From Biomphalaria glabrata (taxonomy: Eukaryota; Mollusca; Gastropoda; Planorbidae), in NCBI RefSeq assembly GCF_947242115.1, contig NC_074717.1:39204701-39268700 (forward strand): a stretch of 64,000 nt of DNA. Reading direction: 5' to 3'. Made by a program: the position numbers and the translations under genes. Shown here one piece after another: positions 1 through 11,448 of this stretch (positions are counted from its first letter, which is position 1; the number at the start of each line of letters is the position of its first letter). The notes beneath the pieces are model-generated. The model saw only the letters and a list, made by a program, of their open reading frames with translations, made no database searches and was not told the DNA's origin.

Positions 1-8
1 TTGGAGAC

Positions 9-230
9 ATGTTCCTTCCTCTTCTATTGCTCTCTCTTTCTCTCTCTCACACACGCACAAAATCACACATACCATCTCTCTTAATTTTAATGTCTCTCTC
101 TCTCTTTCACAAACACACACACACACACACACATTCACTAGCTCTGTCTCTCTCTGTCATATTCATTCTTTCTATTTTCCCTCACCTTTCGTTTTCTCTC
201 TTTCTCATCCTATGGTATCGTCATCGTAGT
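9..230. repeat. CT/CA-rich low-complexity tract
   Basis: The stretch is almost all pyrimidine with CTCTCT and CACACA runs. It gives a short open frame of Ser/Leu/His/Thr that is a by-product of the composition and not a gene. Nothing else is visible between here and about 610. Confidence 0.8.
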
Positions 231-614
231 TTCTATAGCAACCATTAAACACAGTATCAACTCCATAAGTAATGATCATCCGGGATCATCCACATATGAC
301 GTCTAAATAAAATTAAAGTTGGGTGGGTGACCTGAATGTGGACAAGTGAGGGGGAGGGGGGTGAGTATCGACTTAGCTAGATGGTCCACATCATGAAAAC
401 TTTTCAAATTTAACAAGATTAATAGTTATTGCTTCATCCTAAAATATATTTTGACAACAGATAAGCGGAATGTCTTCTAGTCTATAGTTTCGTAAACTGA
501 TGTGAAGGTTTACCTTATTAGTATACTTCTTTTTTTTTAAAGCCGTTTCTCATCAAATTAATTATTTTTTTAAAAAATCATGTTCCTAGTTTCCAGGTCC
601 TAAAATTTTAAACG

Positions 615-800
615 TTTGCAATTTATAAACGTTGAGACTTTTTGTCTTTCTTCTTATCTTATCTTATATAATAAAGACGTTACTTCAAAAAAGAAGATGG
701 TTACGTCCTACGCGTCATGCATTCAGTCATGCATATTAACCAATGACTTAAATTCTGCCAAGTCACTGGTTTTCCTGGCTAGCTCAGGCAACCCATTCTT
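615..800 (-). mobile_element. CR1/Jockey-type LINE, 3' end fragment
   Basis: On the minus strand this reads the extreme C-terminus of a LINE reverse transcriptase (NGLPELARKTSDLAEFKSL, then a short His/Asp tail) followed by the family's 3' tail, a TTTGAAGTAACGTCT box and an ATAAGATAAG end. The same tail recurs at 1399-1560, 11655-11705, 19138-19680 and 43001-43147, so these are copies of one LINE family truncated at the 5' side. The family name is inferred from the shape of the C-terminus, not from a database match. Confidence 0.75.
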
Positions 801-874
801 TCGAAACTGTAACATTGTAAATAGCTAGTCCTAAAGCTAGATGACTGTTGCAATTGAGGAGACAATAAAATAAA

Positions 875-1115
875 TAAATGATAGCTTTTATATAGCGCTA
901 CTTTCATGCTTATAGTATCAGAGCGCTATGGTCCAATTTCATTTGTGGACCAGTGAGGGTAGGGGTTATCTGGGAGAAGGTTTTTCCGTGTTGCCTTTAG
1001 GCGCTCAAACACAACTCTGCTCGAGTCGGGTGTCGAACCTCGAGCCCCTTCCATAGGTCGCCAAACCAAGCTCAAGCGTACTTAACTTCTCGATCGACCA
1101 CGAATCCCACAAATA
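875..1115 (-). mobile_element. SINE-C copy (tRNA-derived)
   Basis: Reverse-complement copy of a SINE whose head carries A-box-like TGGTCGAGAGG and B-box-like GGTTCGACACC and whose tail contains GAGCGCCTAA and ATAGCGCTATATAAAAGC. Other copies lie at 15216-15358, 25077-25178 (tail), 31525-31855 and 59966-60197. The pol III boxes belong to the SINE and are not evidence of a working tRNA gene. Confidence 0.8.
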
Positions 1116-1398
1116 GGGGGGCCTAACTCAAGATATTTCCTTGCAAAACTGCGCAAAGGTTTTCAGATTTAGCAGGTTTTTTGGTTTTTTTTTTAGAGCT
1201 GTCTTTGAAAGGCTTTTTATGCATCCTAGTTAGCAGACGAGAAGTACGTGATTATCGTTCTTTCATAATGTAGGAGGAGGTGTGGGGGGGGGTGTACTAT
1301 TTAGTTCATGTTGTCTTCCTGTTCAGCTGTTCAATGTGCATTGTAAGCACCACGGAAGTTTAAGCATATTTAAATTTCAGTCCATAGCGTGGCAGTCT

Positions 1399-1560
1399 TA
1401 CTGTTAGAGCATGGAATGGGTTGCCTGAATCAGCCAGGAGAACAAGCGACTTAGCAGACTTTAAGTCACTGATTAACATGCATGACTACGTTGACACATG
1501 AAATTCCTAGGACTCAATTAACTTCTTTTTTTAAATAACGTCTGTAATTTATAAGATAAA
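1399..1560 (+). mobile_element. CR1/Jockey-type LINE, 3' end fragment
   Basis: Plus-strand copy of the LINE tail at 615-800: the RAWNGLPE and LADFKSLINMHD region, then AATAACGTCTGTAATTTATAAGATAA. It is truncated at the 5' side, with no reverse-transcriptase core present. Confidence 0.75.
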
Positions 1561-1569
1561 ATAAAATCT

Positions 1570-2157
1570 AGTATTTTTCAAACCAAAAAGAAAATCTCAA
1601 AGGAAAAATAAAATTTATAAAGTCACACTCATAATCCCCTTGTAGGCGTAGCCTATTAATTAATTTGTTACATCAACTTGAATAAAGTTCAGTAAAACTT
1701 TAAAAAAAATAATAAGCTTGAATCTATTTTCCAGATATGGCCTATACATCTATTTCAATACAGAGATGTAAGAAATTACTAATGAAATGAGAATATTTCG
1801 AACGAATAAAATCAACATTTCAATTCACTTCAAAACCTCTGCTTTCAATACAATAAACACACGACTTCCGTTTCCGAGTTCAACTTTTTTATCTTTTCTT
1901 CTTGGTTCATCCCCCCCCCTTTTTTCTTCCTCTGAAGGCTAATGGTCTTGTAAGTCTTGCTAATGGTTACATCAGAAAACAAACACACACACACACTCCA
2001 TAACACAAAAGGACAATTTTCGTTAACAAGCCCTTAAAAGATATTGATACGAATTATCTTCTTTAATATAAAATATAATACATAAAAGTTCAGATTTTTG
2101 TTACTAATAAAATAATTCATACATTTGTTTTATCTGATTTCCCCCTCGCCTCCTCAG
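1570..2157. other. AT-rich intronic or flanking DNA, nothing recognised
   Basis: No exon, SINE or LINE is recognised here. There is a short CA run near 1983 and a C-run near 1910. The last bases form a pyrimidine-rich acceptor (CTCCTCAG) for the exon that begins at 2158. Confidence 0.6.
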
Positions 2158-5100
2158 CTGAGATAGATATGGTAGAACCTGAACTGAATGTGAACGTTTT
2201 GTTAGATGAACAGGAGTCTACACTACACTTTCTTGATGAGGAACAGGTGAGATCCCCCCAACTAATTACCTGGATATGTAACTCGAATGGCTGTGCGTTT
2301 GCGAAAACGAGTTTCTTCCCCTTGCCTTCATATTACATTAGCCTAAGCATTTTTTTTTTATTTCTAGCTATATAGCTCAGTGATATCCAATCTCTTTTGG
2401 CCAGGAATATATATAGGCCTACTAGTACATCAAGGGCTCATCCAATACATATTCTTCTATCCATTTCAAGCAATGTAGGCAGACGTTTTCTTAGACCGGA
2501 AACACGTGACGTAGGCTACGCTATAAGATTACCGCGTCACGGACCTGATATCAGGGTCATCCTTTGGCGTTGGCAAACTATGCAGCCCTCTATTGCCTTC
2601 GATTGGTGGGGGCCTCACAGAGGACTTACAGATTATTTTTTTTTTAGAGACAAAGTTGCGAAACATGAATCAAAGTACAAATAAGCAAAACTCTGTGGCT
2701 CTATGTCTACTGGCCTAGCTCTGAGTCTCAACGTTGAGGCTCATTTACGAATGTTTACTAAGTGTTACGTGCGCATCTTAGTGTGAATGTGAAATGGTGT
2801 GATTGCGTGTTGAAAGGAAGGAAGAACCGAAATGGAGGAATATAAACAAGAAAGTGTTTGCAGTATTAATAACGATTAAAGTATTTATAAAACTGTGATT
2901 TGTCGTTTTCATGTCTAAAGAGTCTCATCCAATATGAAGACGTAACAAGTGGCGCCCAACTTAAAGGTAAAACCCACGTATCCCTCTATACACAGTGGTC
3001 CTCCTGTCAACAGACAGTAGAGATAGTAAAGTCTAGATCTAGAGACAGGAGAACATTCGATTCGATATTATTAGTAATCGACTATGGCGGACAAGGCTGA
3101 GGTAGCAGCGTTGAAGGAAGAGGGAAGGTTGTTGGAGCTTGAAGGGGCAGAACTAAGAAAATACGTACAAGAAAGGTTGATGGAGAGGGAGAGATTAGCG
3201 ATGGAAAGAGAAAAAGAAAAGGAGAGATTAGCGATGGAAAGAGAAAAAGAAAAGGAGAGATTAGCGATGGAAAGAGACAAAGAAAAGGAGAGATTAGATA
3301 AGGAGGACAAAAGAGAAAGGGAAAAAGAAAAGGAGAGATTAGCGATGGAAAGAGACAAAGAAAAGGAGAGATTAGATAAGGAGGACAAAAGAGAAAGAGA
3401 AAAGGATAAGGAGATAGTAGCAATTGAAAGGGAAAAGAAAAATGAATTAGTCGCCATTGAAAGAGAAAGATTAGCATTTGAAAAAGAGACAGCAGAGAAA
3501 AAGTTAAAAACAGACCAAGGAAAAGAGAATGATAAAAGAAAGAGTGACTCTACAGGGAATAAACTGGCAAAATATAAAGGTTTGATATTCAACGAAGACA
3601 AAATGGACACAGACATTTTTTTGAAGAGGTTCGAAATAGAAATGAGAGAACTGGAGTACCCTGAAGACAAATGGACATTCTTATTGTCGAGATCATTTAC
3701 AGCGGAGGTGCCTTCAAAAATATGTATGAACCAGGGTAACTACAGCATTGTGAAAGAACAACTACTTCGAACTTTCGGGAAAACAGAAGCTTTCTATCGC
3801 CAACAGTTTGTTAATTGTGAGATAGAACCAGAGGATGACCCGCAGACCTTCTTGGACAAAATGAGCAGCCATTTCGATAACTGGATAGAAACCGCTGAGG
3901 TAGAAAAAACCTTTGACAGTCTTAAGACATTTCTCATGCTGGACAAAGTGATGTACGAGTGTCAGGAGGAATTAAAAATATTTCTGTTGGAGAGGAAACC
4001 GAAATCCATAGAAGACATAGTAAGACTGATAAGGGCTTATAAAGTGGCACATCCCGAGAAGAAATTATCTAGAGGCAGTGATATAGAAGAAATAGTTGCC
4101 TTTAACAGAACATGTGAGACACAGAATAACTCTCACAGAACAAGGGAGACACAGGATAGACAGTATAGAAGTGGTACATATGAAAGACAAAGTGATAGCC
4201 GCAACGGAAGATATCAAGGAAACAGACAGGAAAGAAAGGACTGGGAGAAAGGTAGAATAGAGCAAGGCTTATCATTGTCATCTGATACTGGAACATTGGA
4301 GATTTTTCAGACATTCGTAGGGAACAAGGCAGCCAAGACCATCAGGGATACAGGTAGCACTATTATTGGAGTGAATAAGAATTTAGTGGAAGACCATGAA
4401 TATACAGGCGAATCTAGGAAGTGTGTTATGTTTAATGGAAATATTGTACAATAACCGATTGCTAAAGTTAGTATAGACACACCGTATTTTAAGGGGACAG
4501 TGGAAGCTTGTGTTGTAGATCAGGGTGAGATAGATTTAATTATTGGGAATATTCATGGGGTGAAAATATGTTCAGTAAGGGAGATTGAGAATTGGAAGAA
4601 ATATTATGGGATAAAGTCTACGCGAGGTAGAAATGGGGATGTGGAAGAAGACATAAGATCTCATACATCAGATGACATGGGTAGCAGAGAGCACGAGAAG
4701 AAAGAATTAACAGATAAGGTAGAAAGCAATGCAATAGGAATGGGTCCAAATCAAAGTAAAGTAAGGCAATCAGTGGTACAGGGAAAGCGATTTAAACCCA
4801 CATATAGACGTACAAGTCCATACATCTTATGCTTTAATTGTGGGAGAAGGGGGCATATTAGAAGACAGTGTCAACAGTTAATTAGAATTAAGGATTCAAG
4901 GTACAATAGTGAAGAGGCGTATACGAGGAAAGAGAGTGATATTAGCAGCCTAGAAAACAGTACAGCTAGATCATTAGGTAGTAGGATCACAATGGGACAT
5001 CATTGCAAAGGAGGGAAGCGGAAAGGATGGCATGTCAATAATGTTAGAATTATATTGATATGATTAGAAAAGGTAGGAATGATCGACACTAATTATTGTT

Positions 5101-8100
5101 CTATTCTACAATGAATAAATATATGTGTAATGAATTGAATATTGTTGTTACAATATGCATGGAGCAAGATAGACTTTGTTGGTTAACTATTTGATTGCGA
5201 CTGGAATGATGGTGTTTTGTACAGGCATACAATTATGAGTGGGGAGTTGTATTAATAGAATATGATTACTTATAGATATATGTTAACAGAAGTGGGTTCA
5301 ATTGCTCATAATAACAGTTATTATTGTGATGAATATAATTGTTATTCCATGTTGGAATTGCATTGGTATTAACATGACATTGTGTTTGATTTTGTTTAGT
5401 TATTACATTATGGTTTTATATGTTACCGATTTTTTTTTAACTTGGAATAGTCTGATAATATATTCAGTGATTTGTATTTTGGACGTTCGATGTGCATCGA
5501 ACTTGTTAAACAGGGGGGATGTTACGTGCGCATCTTAGTGTGAATGTGAAATGGTGTGATTGCGTGTTGAAAGGAAGGAAGAACCGAAATGGAGGAATAT
5601 AAACAAGAAAGTGTTTGCAGTATTAATAACGATTAAAGTATTTATAAAACTGTGATTTGTCGTTTTCATGTCTAAAGAGTCTCATCCAATATGAAGACGT
5701 AACACTAAGTTTAGATCTTCTTGTTAAACTCCACATGTTTGAAGACCAGGTATTATTTCTAGTTTGGTGACCATGAATCTTTCATGAAGCACACTCTTCC
5801 TATTGGCGCTTGAATTTCAAAAATCCTTTTATTATACCTGTATGAATATGTTTTAAGATGATATCAGAATGCTAATTGATCACTACAGAAATTGCGGTAT
5901 ATGAATTAAACTTATTTCTTGATTTAGATATAGATACGGGAAGGTTTTTTGATTCATTGCATATTTTTCGGTCTTAATTTTTATTTCTATACTTTATTTT
6001 GGGCCGCCTGGTCGTGCTGTTTTCGCGCTTTACTGTCTTTTGGATTTATCGATGGTCCCGGGTTCAAACCCATCCCCCGTCGTCCTGCGGGGGGTTTGGA
6101 CTAGGAAGTAAACTATCTTCAACTCTGAAGGAACATCCGAAACATGTAAAACATTTTACAAACAAACTTCGCCTAATGCCTCCAGTCACATAAGGTCGGG
6201 TCTGCTGATAGGCCCCCCGGCTGTAGGTTGGGTATCACTGGTATAGATCTAGATCAAGTACAATTAACTACATCCAGAATCCAGGACTAGCTCTAGTTCT
6301 AGTCTACATATTGGCAGGTTTAAGACAATGGCAGATCTAAATCTACATTTTAATAATTACGTCATAGCTGGGAAACTATGGAAAAGAAAAATAAGAGCAG
6401 AAGAAGATGGATAAACATTAAAACACTCTGGAAAGTCCATTAAAAATGCTGTTTTTCAAATAAAAAGACCAACAAAAAAAAAAAAGAAGAATGTAAATAC
6501 TATAACTAGTATGGGCTAAGAAATGGAGCGTGATTCCCTGGAGTGAAAGTTGAAAAACGGTTCCACATTCCTGGTGTCAATTATTTGAGGGTAAATAATG
6601 CGTTGCCAGCGGAAAGAAAAAAGAAAACACAAACTGGAATATCGGTTTTAAAACCTGCGTATTTGTCTGAGATGCTACAAAAAACACAATTTTTGAGGCT
6701 ACAATTAGACGAACAGCTACGCAAGACTTTTTATAAAAACTCTGGTTTGTTAAATGTAAAAAAAATATTGCAAAATTGATGTTTTTTTGACAAAGATTAA
6801 CAATGCACTGTGAGTGTTGGTCTGGTTGAAGTCACATATAAAATTATATATATATATATATATGTGTGTGTGTGATGCATACATGCCTGTGCTAATATTA
6901 TTTGTACACCTCAATTGAAAAGAGCTTGACTACTCAAGTGATATCAAGCTCAAGTGGAGGTTGTAATTTAATAGCGTCTATTCCACTTTCGGGGGGCCTC
7001 TAAAAACAAACAAAATGTTGACACACAACTGGATTCTCAGAGCATGGAGCAAGTAGATAGCTTTCTATACCTTGGGAGTGTATTCAACGTGTCAGGTGGA
7101 ACAGATGAAGACATTAAACGTCGTATAAACCTAGCGCGTCAGACATTTACACGCCTAAAACCAAGTTGGAAATCTTCCCCTATTTCTAAATAGACTAAAA
7201 TAAGTGTCTTTAACTCTAAAATCTCAAGGCAGTTCTATATGGGTTGAAACATTGAGCACAACTTACACACTGCGGGAGATGGGCTGACAGTGAAATATAG
7301 AGGTACAGATTCTACCGATCTTAGAAAGTGTAGCTGGATTAGTCACACCCAACAGCAGAGCTCCACATTAGATTGAAAACCCCCTAGGGCACAAGACGCA
7401 TAGGAAGACCAAAAAGAACATGGCGACGCAGTGCACTAGATGATAATGAAAGGGTAGGAAACAGCTTGGAAGCAATTAAAAGACTGCTAGGCTAAGTGAT
7501 TGTGGAGAGTGGCTTATTTTAAATGAGAGTTAAGTCCCATGGGGAATACAAAAGACAGATGATGAGGTTAAAAAAAAAATAGATCTGTACACCAACAGCT
7601 TTACAAACTGCAAAGAGAATTTCACTTTCTATATAGTTTATTAATTATTTTTTTTTAGCTAATTAATGTTCAGACCTTACGATTTGTGTGGAGCAGATGA
7701 TGTATAGGTCATCTGATTATGTGGCCTACGGTTAACGAGGGTGTCATGTGGTCAGAACAACGACACACATCCTTATTTACTTTTCCCCAACTAATGTTAG
7801 GTACGCATTAGAGTTGGGTGAACACAGAAGTGCCTTAAAGATCCCGAAATTAAAAATCCCAGTCTTCACCAGGGTTTAAACCCGGGACTCTAAAGTGCTT
7901 TACCGCACCTCCCTAATCAATGTTTAGTATTTTAAATATTATGACTTTTGGTCTTATTTTTTAACGAAAATCTGCCATTTTAATATTTTGTAAAATCCAT
8001 TTTTTATCCCTCAGTATCCAGACATTCTAAAGGAAGAGCTTTCAATAGATGCCTACGTAGTTGTTTTCTCAGTCTCTGACACCTCGTCCTACAACTATGC

Positions 8101-9083
8101 TGTGAAAACAATTCGGACGCTGAGAGAGGTTCAGAAAACACATAAAGCAATCATTTTAGTTGGCAATAAAATTGACTTGGCGAGACAAAGGAGGGTGGCC
8201 AGACATGGTGAGTCTATGAATAGTGGAGAGTTTCACAATAAACTAAACAGTGTCAAAGACGCTAAATCCAACGTCATTGTTGCCAACTAAATTTAAAAAA
8301 AAATAATAATTGAGCTCTAATTTTAACAATATCTCAATGAGTGGCACGGCGGTAGTTGATCATATCTATTATATTAGTGCATTTATATTAAAGCTTGAAG
8401 AGGACAGGGTCCTCCGATTCCTAATATCAGGCAATGGCAATGGGTAACAGTTAATTTTTTTAATAAAGGTGTCTATAAGAATAATATTTAATCTGCACTA
8501 GCCAATAAGTTGGTTTGGGGCCAACTATGGTTTGCCTTTGCCATGTCCCACTTTTTTTTAATTAAAATAAAATATATGTCAATGTACCGAAACAATACTA
8601 TTAAAATAAAATATATGTCAATGTACCGAAACAATACTATTAAAATAAAATATATGTCAATGTACCGAAACAATACAATTAAAATAAAATATATGTCAAT
8701 GTACCGAAACAATACAATTAAAATAAACTTTAGTTATACAATATTTAATTAAATACTAAATTAAATTTATTTTTAATATTATTTTCAACAATGTTGTTTT
8801 TTTTTTATATATAGATGCCTTAAGAATTGCCAAGAAATTTGACTGCCGCTATATAGAGACATCTGCAGCATTGAACCATCATGTTGATGAACTGTTAGTG
8901 GGTATCCTGAGCCAGATTAGAGAACGCGTGTCGGGGGCCACGCATAGTCTGGCTCCACCGGCTCCGTGCAAAGTGAGATCACGCTCCAAGTCTCCCGGCA
9001 AGGCCATCACGGAGTTTTTCTCAAAAATATTTGGGGCTCACAACAAAAAAGCAAAATCCTGTGAAACTTTGTTTGTGCAGTAG
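2158..9083 (+). CDS. RGK-family (Rad/Gem/Rem-like) small GTPase, 3' three exons
   Basis: Visible exons are 2158-2246, 8015-8207 and 8815-9083, with GT-AG borders and matching phases (0, then 1). Exon 1 reads a beta-hairpin segment ending FLDEEQ; exon 2 begins YPDILKEE and carries the G4 guanine-specificity motif VGNKIDL; exon 3 carries the G5 motif IETSAA. The C-terminus is a basic stretch with SRSKSPGK, then KAKSCETLFVQ and a stop, matching the conserved C-terminal cysteine motif of Rad, Gem and Rem proteins in place of a CAAX box. The usual switch-II DxxG is absent, as is typical of RGK proteins, which are known to bind the voltage-gated calcium-channel beta subunit at the plasma membrane. 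The P-loop exon is not in the window, so the gene is 5'-partial and its initiator is unseen. The 5.8-kb intron is crowded with transposons, including a young LTR element. Which RGK paralogue this is cannot be told. Confidence 0.88.
2560..2757 (+). mobile_element. Fragment related to the hAT-like element at 10988-11448
   Basis: The stretch shares GGCAAACTA-GCAGCC, the CTCTATGTCTAC-GGCCTAGCTCT segment and AATGTTTA with the left half of the element at 10988-11448. Its terminal repeats are not found. The LTR element that starts at 2763 appears to have inserted into or right beside it. Confidence 0.5.
2763..2947 (+). repeat. 5' LTR
   Basis: 185-bp terminal repeat that appears identical by eye to 5520-5704. 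It begins TGTTACG and ends CGTAACA, giving the short inverted ends usual for LTRs. Confidence 0.93.
3084..5063 (+). pseudogene. Gag/protease-like coding part of the LTR element (fossil)
   Basis: The parts in order are: a long charged coiled coil built of repeats around MEREKEKERLA (about 3.18-3.5 kb); a gag/SCAN-like helical domain (about 3.57-4.06 kb, around FLKRFEIEMRELEYPEDKW and DDPQTFLDKMSSHFDNW); an aspartic-protease-like DTGS signature (about 4.35 kb) with a downstream DLIIGNI-like segment (about 4.53 kb); and a CX2CX4HX4C zinc knuckle CFNCGRRGHIRRQC (about 4.83 kb). The knuckle lies after the protease-like part, which is an unusual order. The coding region is interrupted about once and is treated as a fossil. 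Confidence 0.75.
5520..5704 (+). repeat. 3' LTR
   Basis: 185-bp repeat that appears identical to 2763-2947. It is preceded by the polypurine run AGGGGGGA and followed by the CTAAG target duplication. Confidence 0.93.
6001..6167 (+). mobile_element. SINE-A copy (tRNA-derived)
   Basis: The head reads GCCTGGTCGTGC and the B box GGTTCAAACCC, followed by the family body CCCCCGTCGTCCTGCGG, CAACTCTGAAGGAACATCCG and an ATTTTACAAACAAAC tail. A short internal segment just after the B box is missing relative to the copies at 27497 and 44592. It lies in the RGK-gene intron. Confidence 0.85.
6265..6780. other. Unrecognised intronic stretch with a 78-codon open frame
   Basis: An open frame at 6543-6779 (starting MKVEKRFHIPGVNYLRV, basic overall) lies inside the RGK intron. 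I recognise no domain. Coding use is not supported by splice context, and it may be a decayed transposon piece. Confidence 0.3.
6998..7530 (+). mobile_element. RTE-like LINE, C-terminal fragment (decayed)
   Basis: The translation gives VDSFLYLGSVFNVSGGT and DEDIKRRINLARQTF, and near the end GRPKRTWRRSALDDNE. These are the signatures found at the C-terminal side of RTE-type LINE reverse transcriptases. Several stops and shifts show it is old. It is located in the RGK intron. Confidence 0.8.
7677..7913 (-). mobile_element. SINE-B copy (tRNA-derived)
   Basis: Minus-strand copy of a second SINE family. The head has GGTAAAGC-CTTT and a B-box-like GGGTTTAAACCC, then the body GACTGGGATTTTTAATTTCGGG, AGTTGGGGAAAAGTAAA and the tail GATGACC-ACATCATCTGC-CC. 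Relatives lie at 14823, 17034, 20580, 24245, 25355, 26270 and 33130. Confidence 0.8.
8561..8729. repeat. 39-bp tandem repeat, four copies
   Basis: Four near-identical 39-bp units (ATTAAAATAAAATATATGTC and AATGTACCGAAACAATACT) plus a partial fifth lie in the last intron of the RGK gene. Because 39 is a multiple of three, both strands stay open and show spurious 13-residue protein repeats. Confidence 0.92.
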
Positions 9084-9262
9084 ACATTGACTGATCGATG
9101 GAGCACTCAGTCAAGGATGATTTTATTTACGAACAATACAAAAAGACAGCTACATTTATTATGGTAGTGAAAATGAAAATGCCAAGGAAGATGATCTATT
9201 TCATCATTTGATTTGTTTAATGTATAGCCAAAAATGCAATAGACAGGCCTAGCTGTTTCAAT

Positions 9263-9268
9263 AATAAA
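9263..9268 (+). terminator. Possible polyadenylation signal (proximal) of the RGK gene
   Basis: AATAAA lies about 180 bases after the RGK stop codon. A second AATAAA at 10498-10503 may be a distal site. The stretch 9084-10980 otherwise holds AT-rich 3' UTR-like DNA with nothing else recognised. Confidence 0.45.
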
Positions 9269-10987
9269 TGCATTGTTTATTGATAAATTAATGATAAATA
9301 GATAATTAATTATAAAATTATTTTTAGAATTAACAAATCCCTGTTTTCTCTCTCTCTCTCAAAAAATGCTTTTCAAGGCACAATGTTAATTTATTGTTAT
9401 TAGTTTAGTTTCGTTTGTGAATGGAAAGTTGTAGCCACTTTGGCAATTAAAAAGAACAACCGATTAATTTAGTATGTCCAAAAAGAAATATAAGAATTCT
9501 GACATTATTAATTACCCACGCTTGAATTAACATGAAAATATTTTAATTAGTAGTGAACATAATTTACTCTTAAGCAACATACTTACTGATATTCCAAAAC
9601 TGTTGTAAAAAATTAACTTTGTGATTAAAAGAGTTCCAGTTGTCATGAAGATAAGATTGTGAAGATATACAATAAGAGTAAAGCCTTCATTCAATATTTA
9701 AAAAAAAAAGTTTCTTGAATGTGGCGTCAACTAAATACAGTACAATAATAAAAACAGATATGTTTAATGGCTAATATTGAATTTGTCTTAATATTGAAAA
9801 ACAAAAGCTATGTATCTCATGCCTTTCTAGAAAAAAATGTATAGGCAATAGGCACTGGCATCAGTTGTATAGATATAGATTGTGTCATAAAGAAAGCATT
9901 TTCTGACTGTGCCACCTGATCGAATCATTGTAGATAAGATAAGATAATATATTTTAGAAATATCTTATTTGAATAGTAACTTGACGAACGGTCTTCTTTT
10001 AGATAAAATATGAGGAAATGTCAAAATATGCATAGGAGTTTGCACCTGTTAGCTTCCCTTAATATGTAGTTATAACTTTACTTTGAACATAACACGTTTT
10101 TCATAATATAAATTGCCCCTTATTTAGGTCATGGTTAAATGAGACCAGTACATTGTAATCAGTTAGGCCTACCTTTTTGTTATTTTGTTAAACTGCTACT
10201 ATTTTTAAAATAATTATTGAATCTAGGGTAACAGGAGAAAAGTGTGAAAATCAAATACATATTTAAGTTATTTAGAGTGCGGCTCATTTGTGGTGCTACA
10301 AATATTATTATTCTAATTTTGCCATTCAAGCAACCATTGTGCTCATTCTCTCTATAATACAGTGTGAAAAAAAAAAGACGTTTTGGTATTTCTACAAAGT
10401 AATTGTACAATGTACATGAATGTCTTACAACTTAACACTTGTGCATTTCTATGTCATACTTTCTGGTTTATATAAAGTGAGAGACTTTATGATACAAAAT
10501 AAATTTTGTTATTAGTATGATTGAAAAAAAAAATTTTTGTCAGAGGATAGCAGGTTTTGTATTTAAATCCTAGACCTATAGTATGAGTGCCTCAAATCAA
10601 CAATCAATCAACCTATAGTATGACAGCTAAAAAGGGCATTATGCCTTAGTTGTTGTTGCTGCCACACTGTGAATCCAATGTGTACCTGATGTCAGTTATA
10701 AAAGAGAATGGCAGTTAGCCCTCCACCCTCCCTTGCCTTAGTTTCTGATCTCAGTGATGTAAAGGTCATGAGGTCTGCTTCATCTCTTCACCCACAAGAC
10801 ATTCACAGACCTACTAACTAATTGATCTCACTCAACATGACCTTTCTACAGCTTCACTCCCCCCCCAAATATAATACAACCACCTTTCTTTACGACCCTC
10901 CCCACCCCCGCATCGTTTTATTTAAAACTTCGATTATGTACTAAGCTTAGTGCACATAAGCTCTTGTTTGTGGATTTACCACCCAGT

Positions 10988-11448
10988 CAGGGTTGGCCTT
11001 AGGCATAGGCAAACTAGGCAGCCGCCTAGGGCCTTTAAACAGGGAAAAAATTTTCGAGAAAAAAAGTGTGAAACTTAAATCAAATCTCTAATATAGAAGA
11101 GCTCTATGTCTGTTAGCCTAGCTCTAAGTTTCTACTATAACTCATGGTTTATTTGGGAATGTTTAGGTCTACTGATTAGACTACCTATGTTAGAAGACCT
11201 TTGGTTATTCCGATTGCTGAATATTTGAAAACGTTATTTCGAGTCTTGGGCATCAAAACGCAAAGGAATAGTGGAGAATGCAAAGAGGGGCTTTATTAGA
11301 TTTCTTGACTTGATAGCATTACTTGTTTTAACCAAACAATTGAAATTGCGTTATTTTATTTTTAAGGTGTTTATTTTGTGTTTCTATTTCATTTGGGGCC
11401 ACCAAATTCACTTTGCCTAAAGACTCCGATTACCTAAGGCCGGCCCTG
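10988..11448 (+). mobile_element. hAT-like non-autonomous TIR element, 461 bp
   Basis: Left end CAGGGTTGGCCTTAGGC and right end AAGGCCGGCCCTG form imperfect inverted repeats. Both are flanked directly by ACCCAGT (10981-10987 and 11449-11455), a 7-bp match compatible with an 8-bp hAT duplication. There is no coding capacity. A related fragment lies at 2560-2757. Confidence 0.8.

Larger units (their letters stand above)
2763..5704 (+). mobile_element. Short LTR retrotransposon (gag and protease only), young insertion
   Basis: This fossil LTR element has 185-bp direct terminal repeats at 2763-2947 and 5520-5704 that look identical base for base, and a perfect 5-bp target duplication CTAAG at 2758-2762 and 5705-5709. 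The LTRs start TGTTAC and end GTAACA. A primer-binding-site-like TGGCGCCCAAC follows the 5' LTR at about 2950-2960, and a purine run (CAGGGGGGA) abuts the 3' LTR. The internal part is only about 2.6 kb. It encodes gag-like, protease-like and zinc-knuckle parts, but no reverse transcriptase, RNase H or integrase is seen. It is therefore a non-autonomous derivative, probably of a Ty3/Gypsy-like lineage. Its coding part looks broken about once. Identical LTRs imply a very recent insertion. Confidence 0.92.

Noticed and set aside
3071-3670. Minus-strand Ser/Leu/Phe-rich frame of 199 codons
   Set aside because: Mirror of the charged coiled-coil repeats of the LTR element on the other strand.
6543-6779. 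78-codon frame in the RGK intron as a host gene
   Set aside because: No domain, no splice context and no neighbours; kept only as an unrecognised stretch.
8488-8752. Repeat peptides (MYRNNTIKIKYMS and YIDIYFILIVLFR) on both strands
   Set aside because: Shadow of the 39-bp tandem repeat in an RGK-gene intron.
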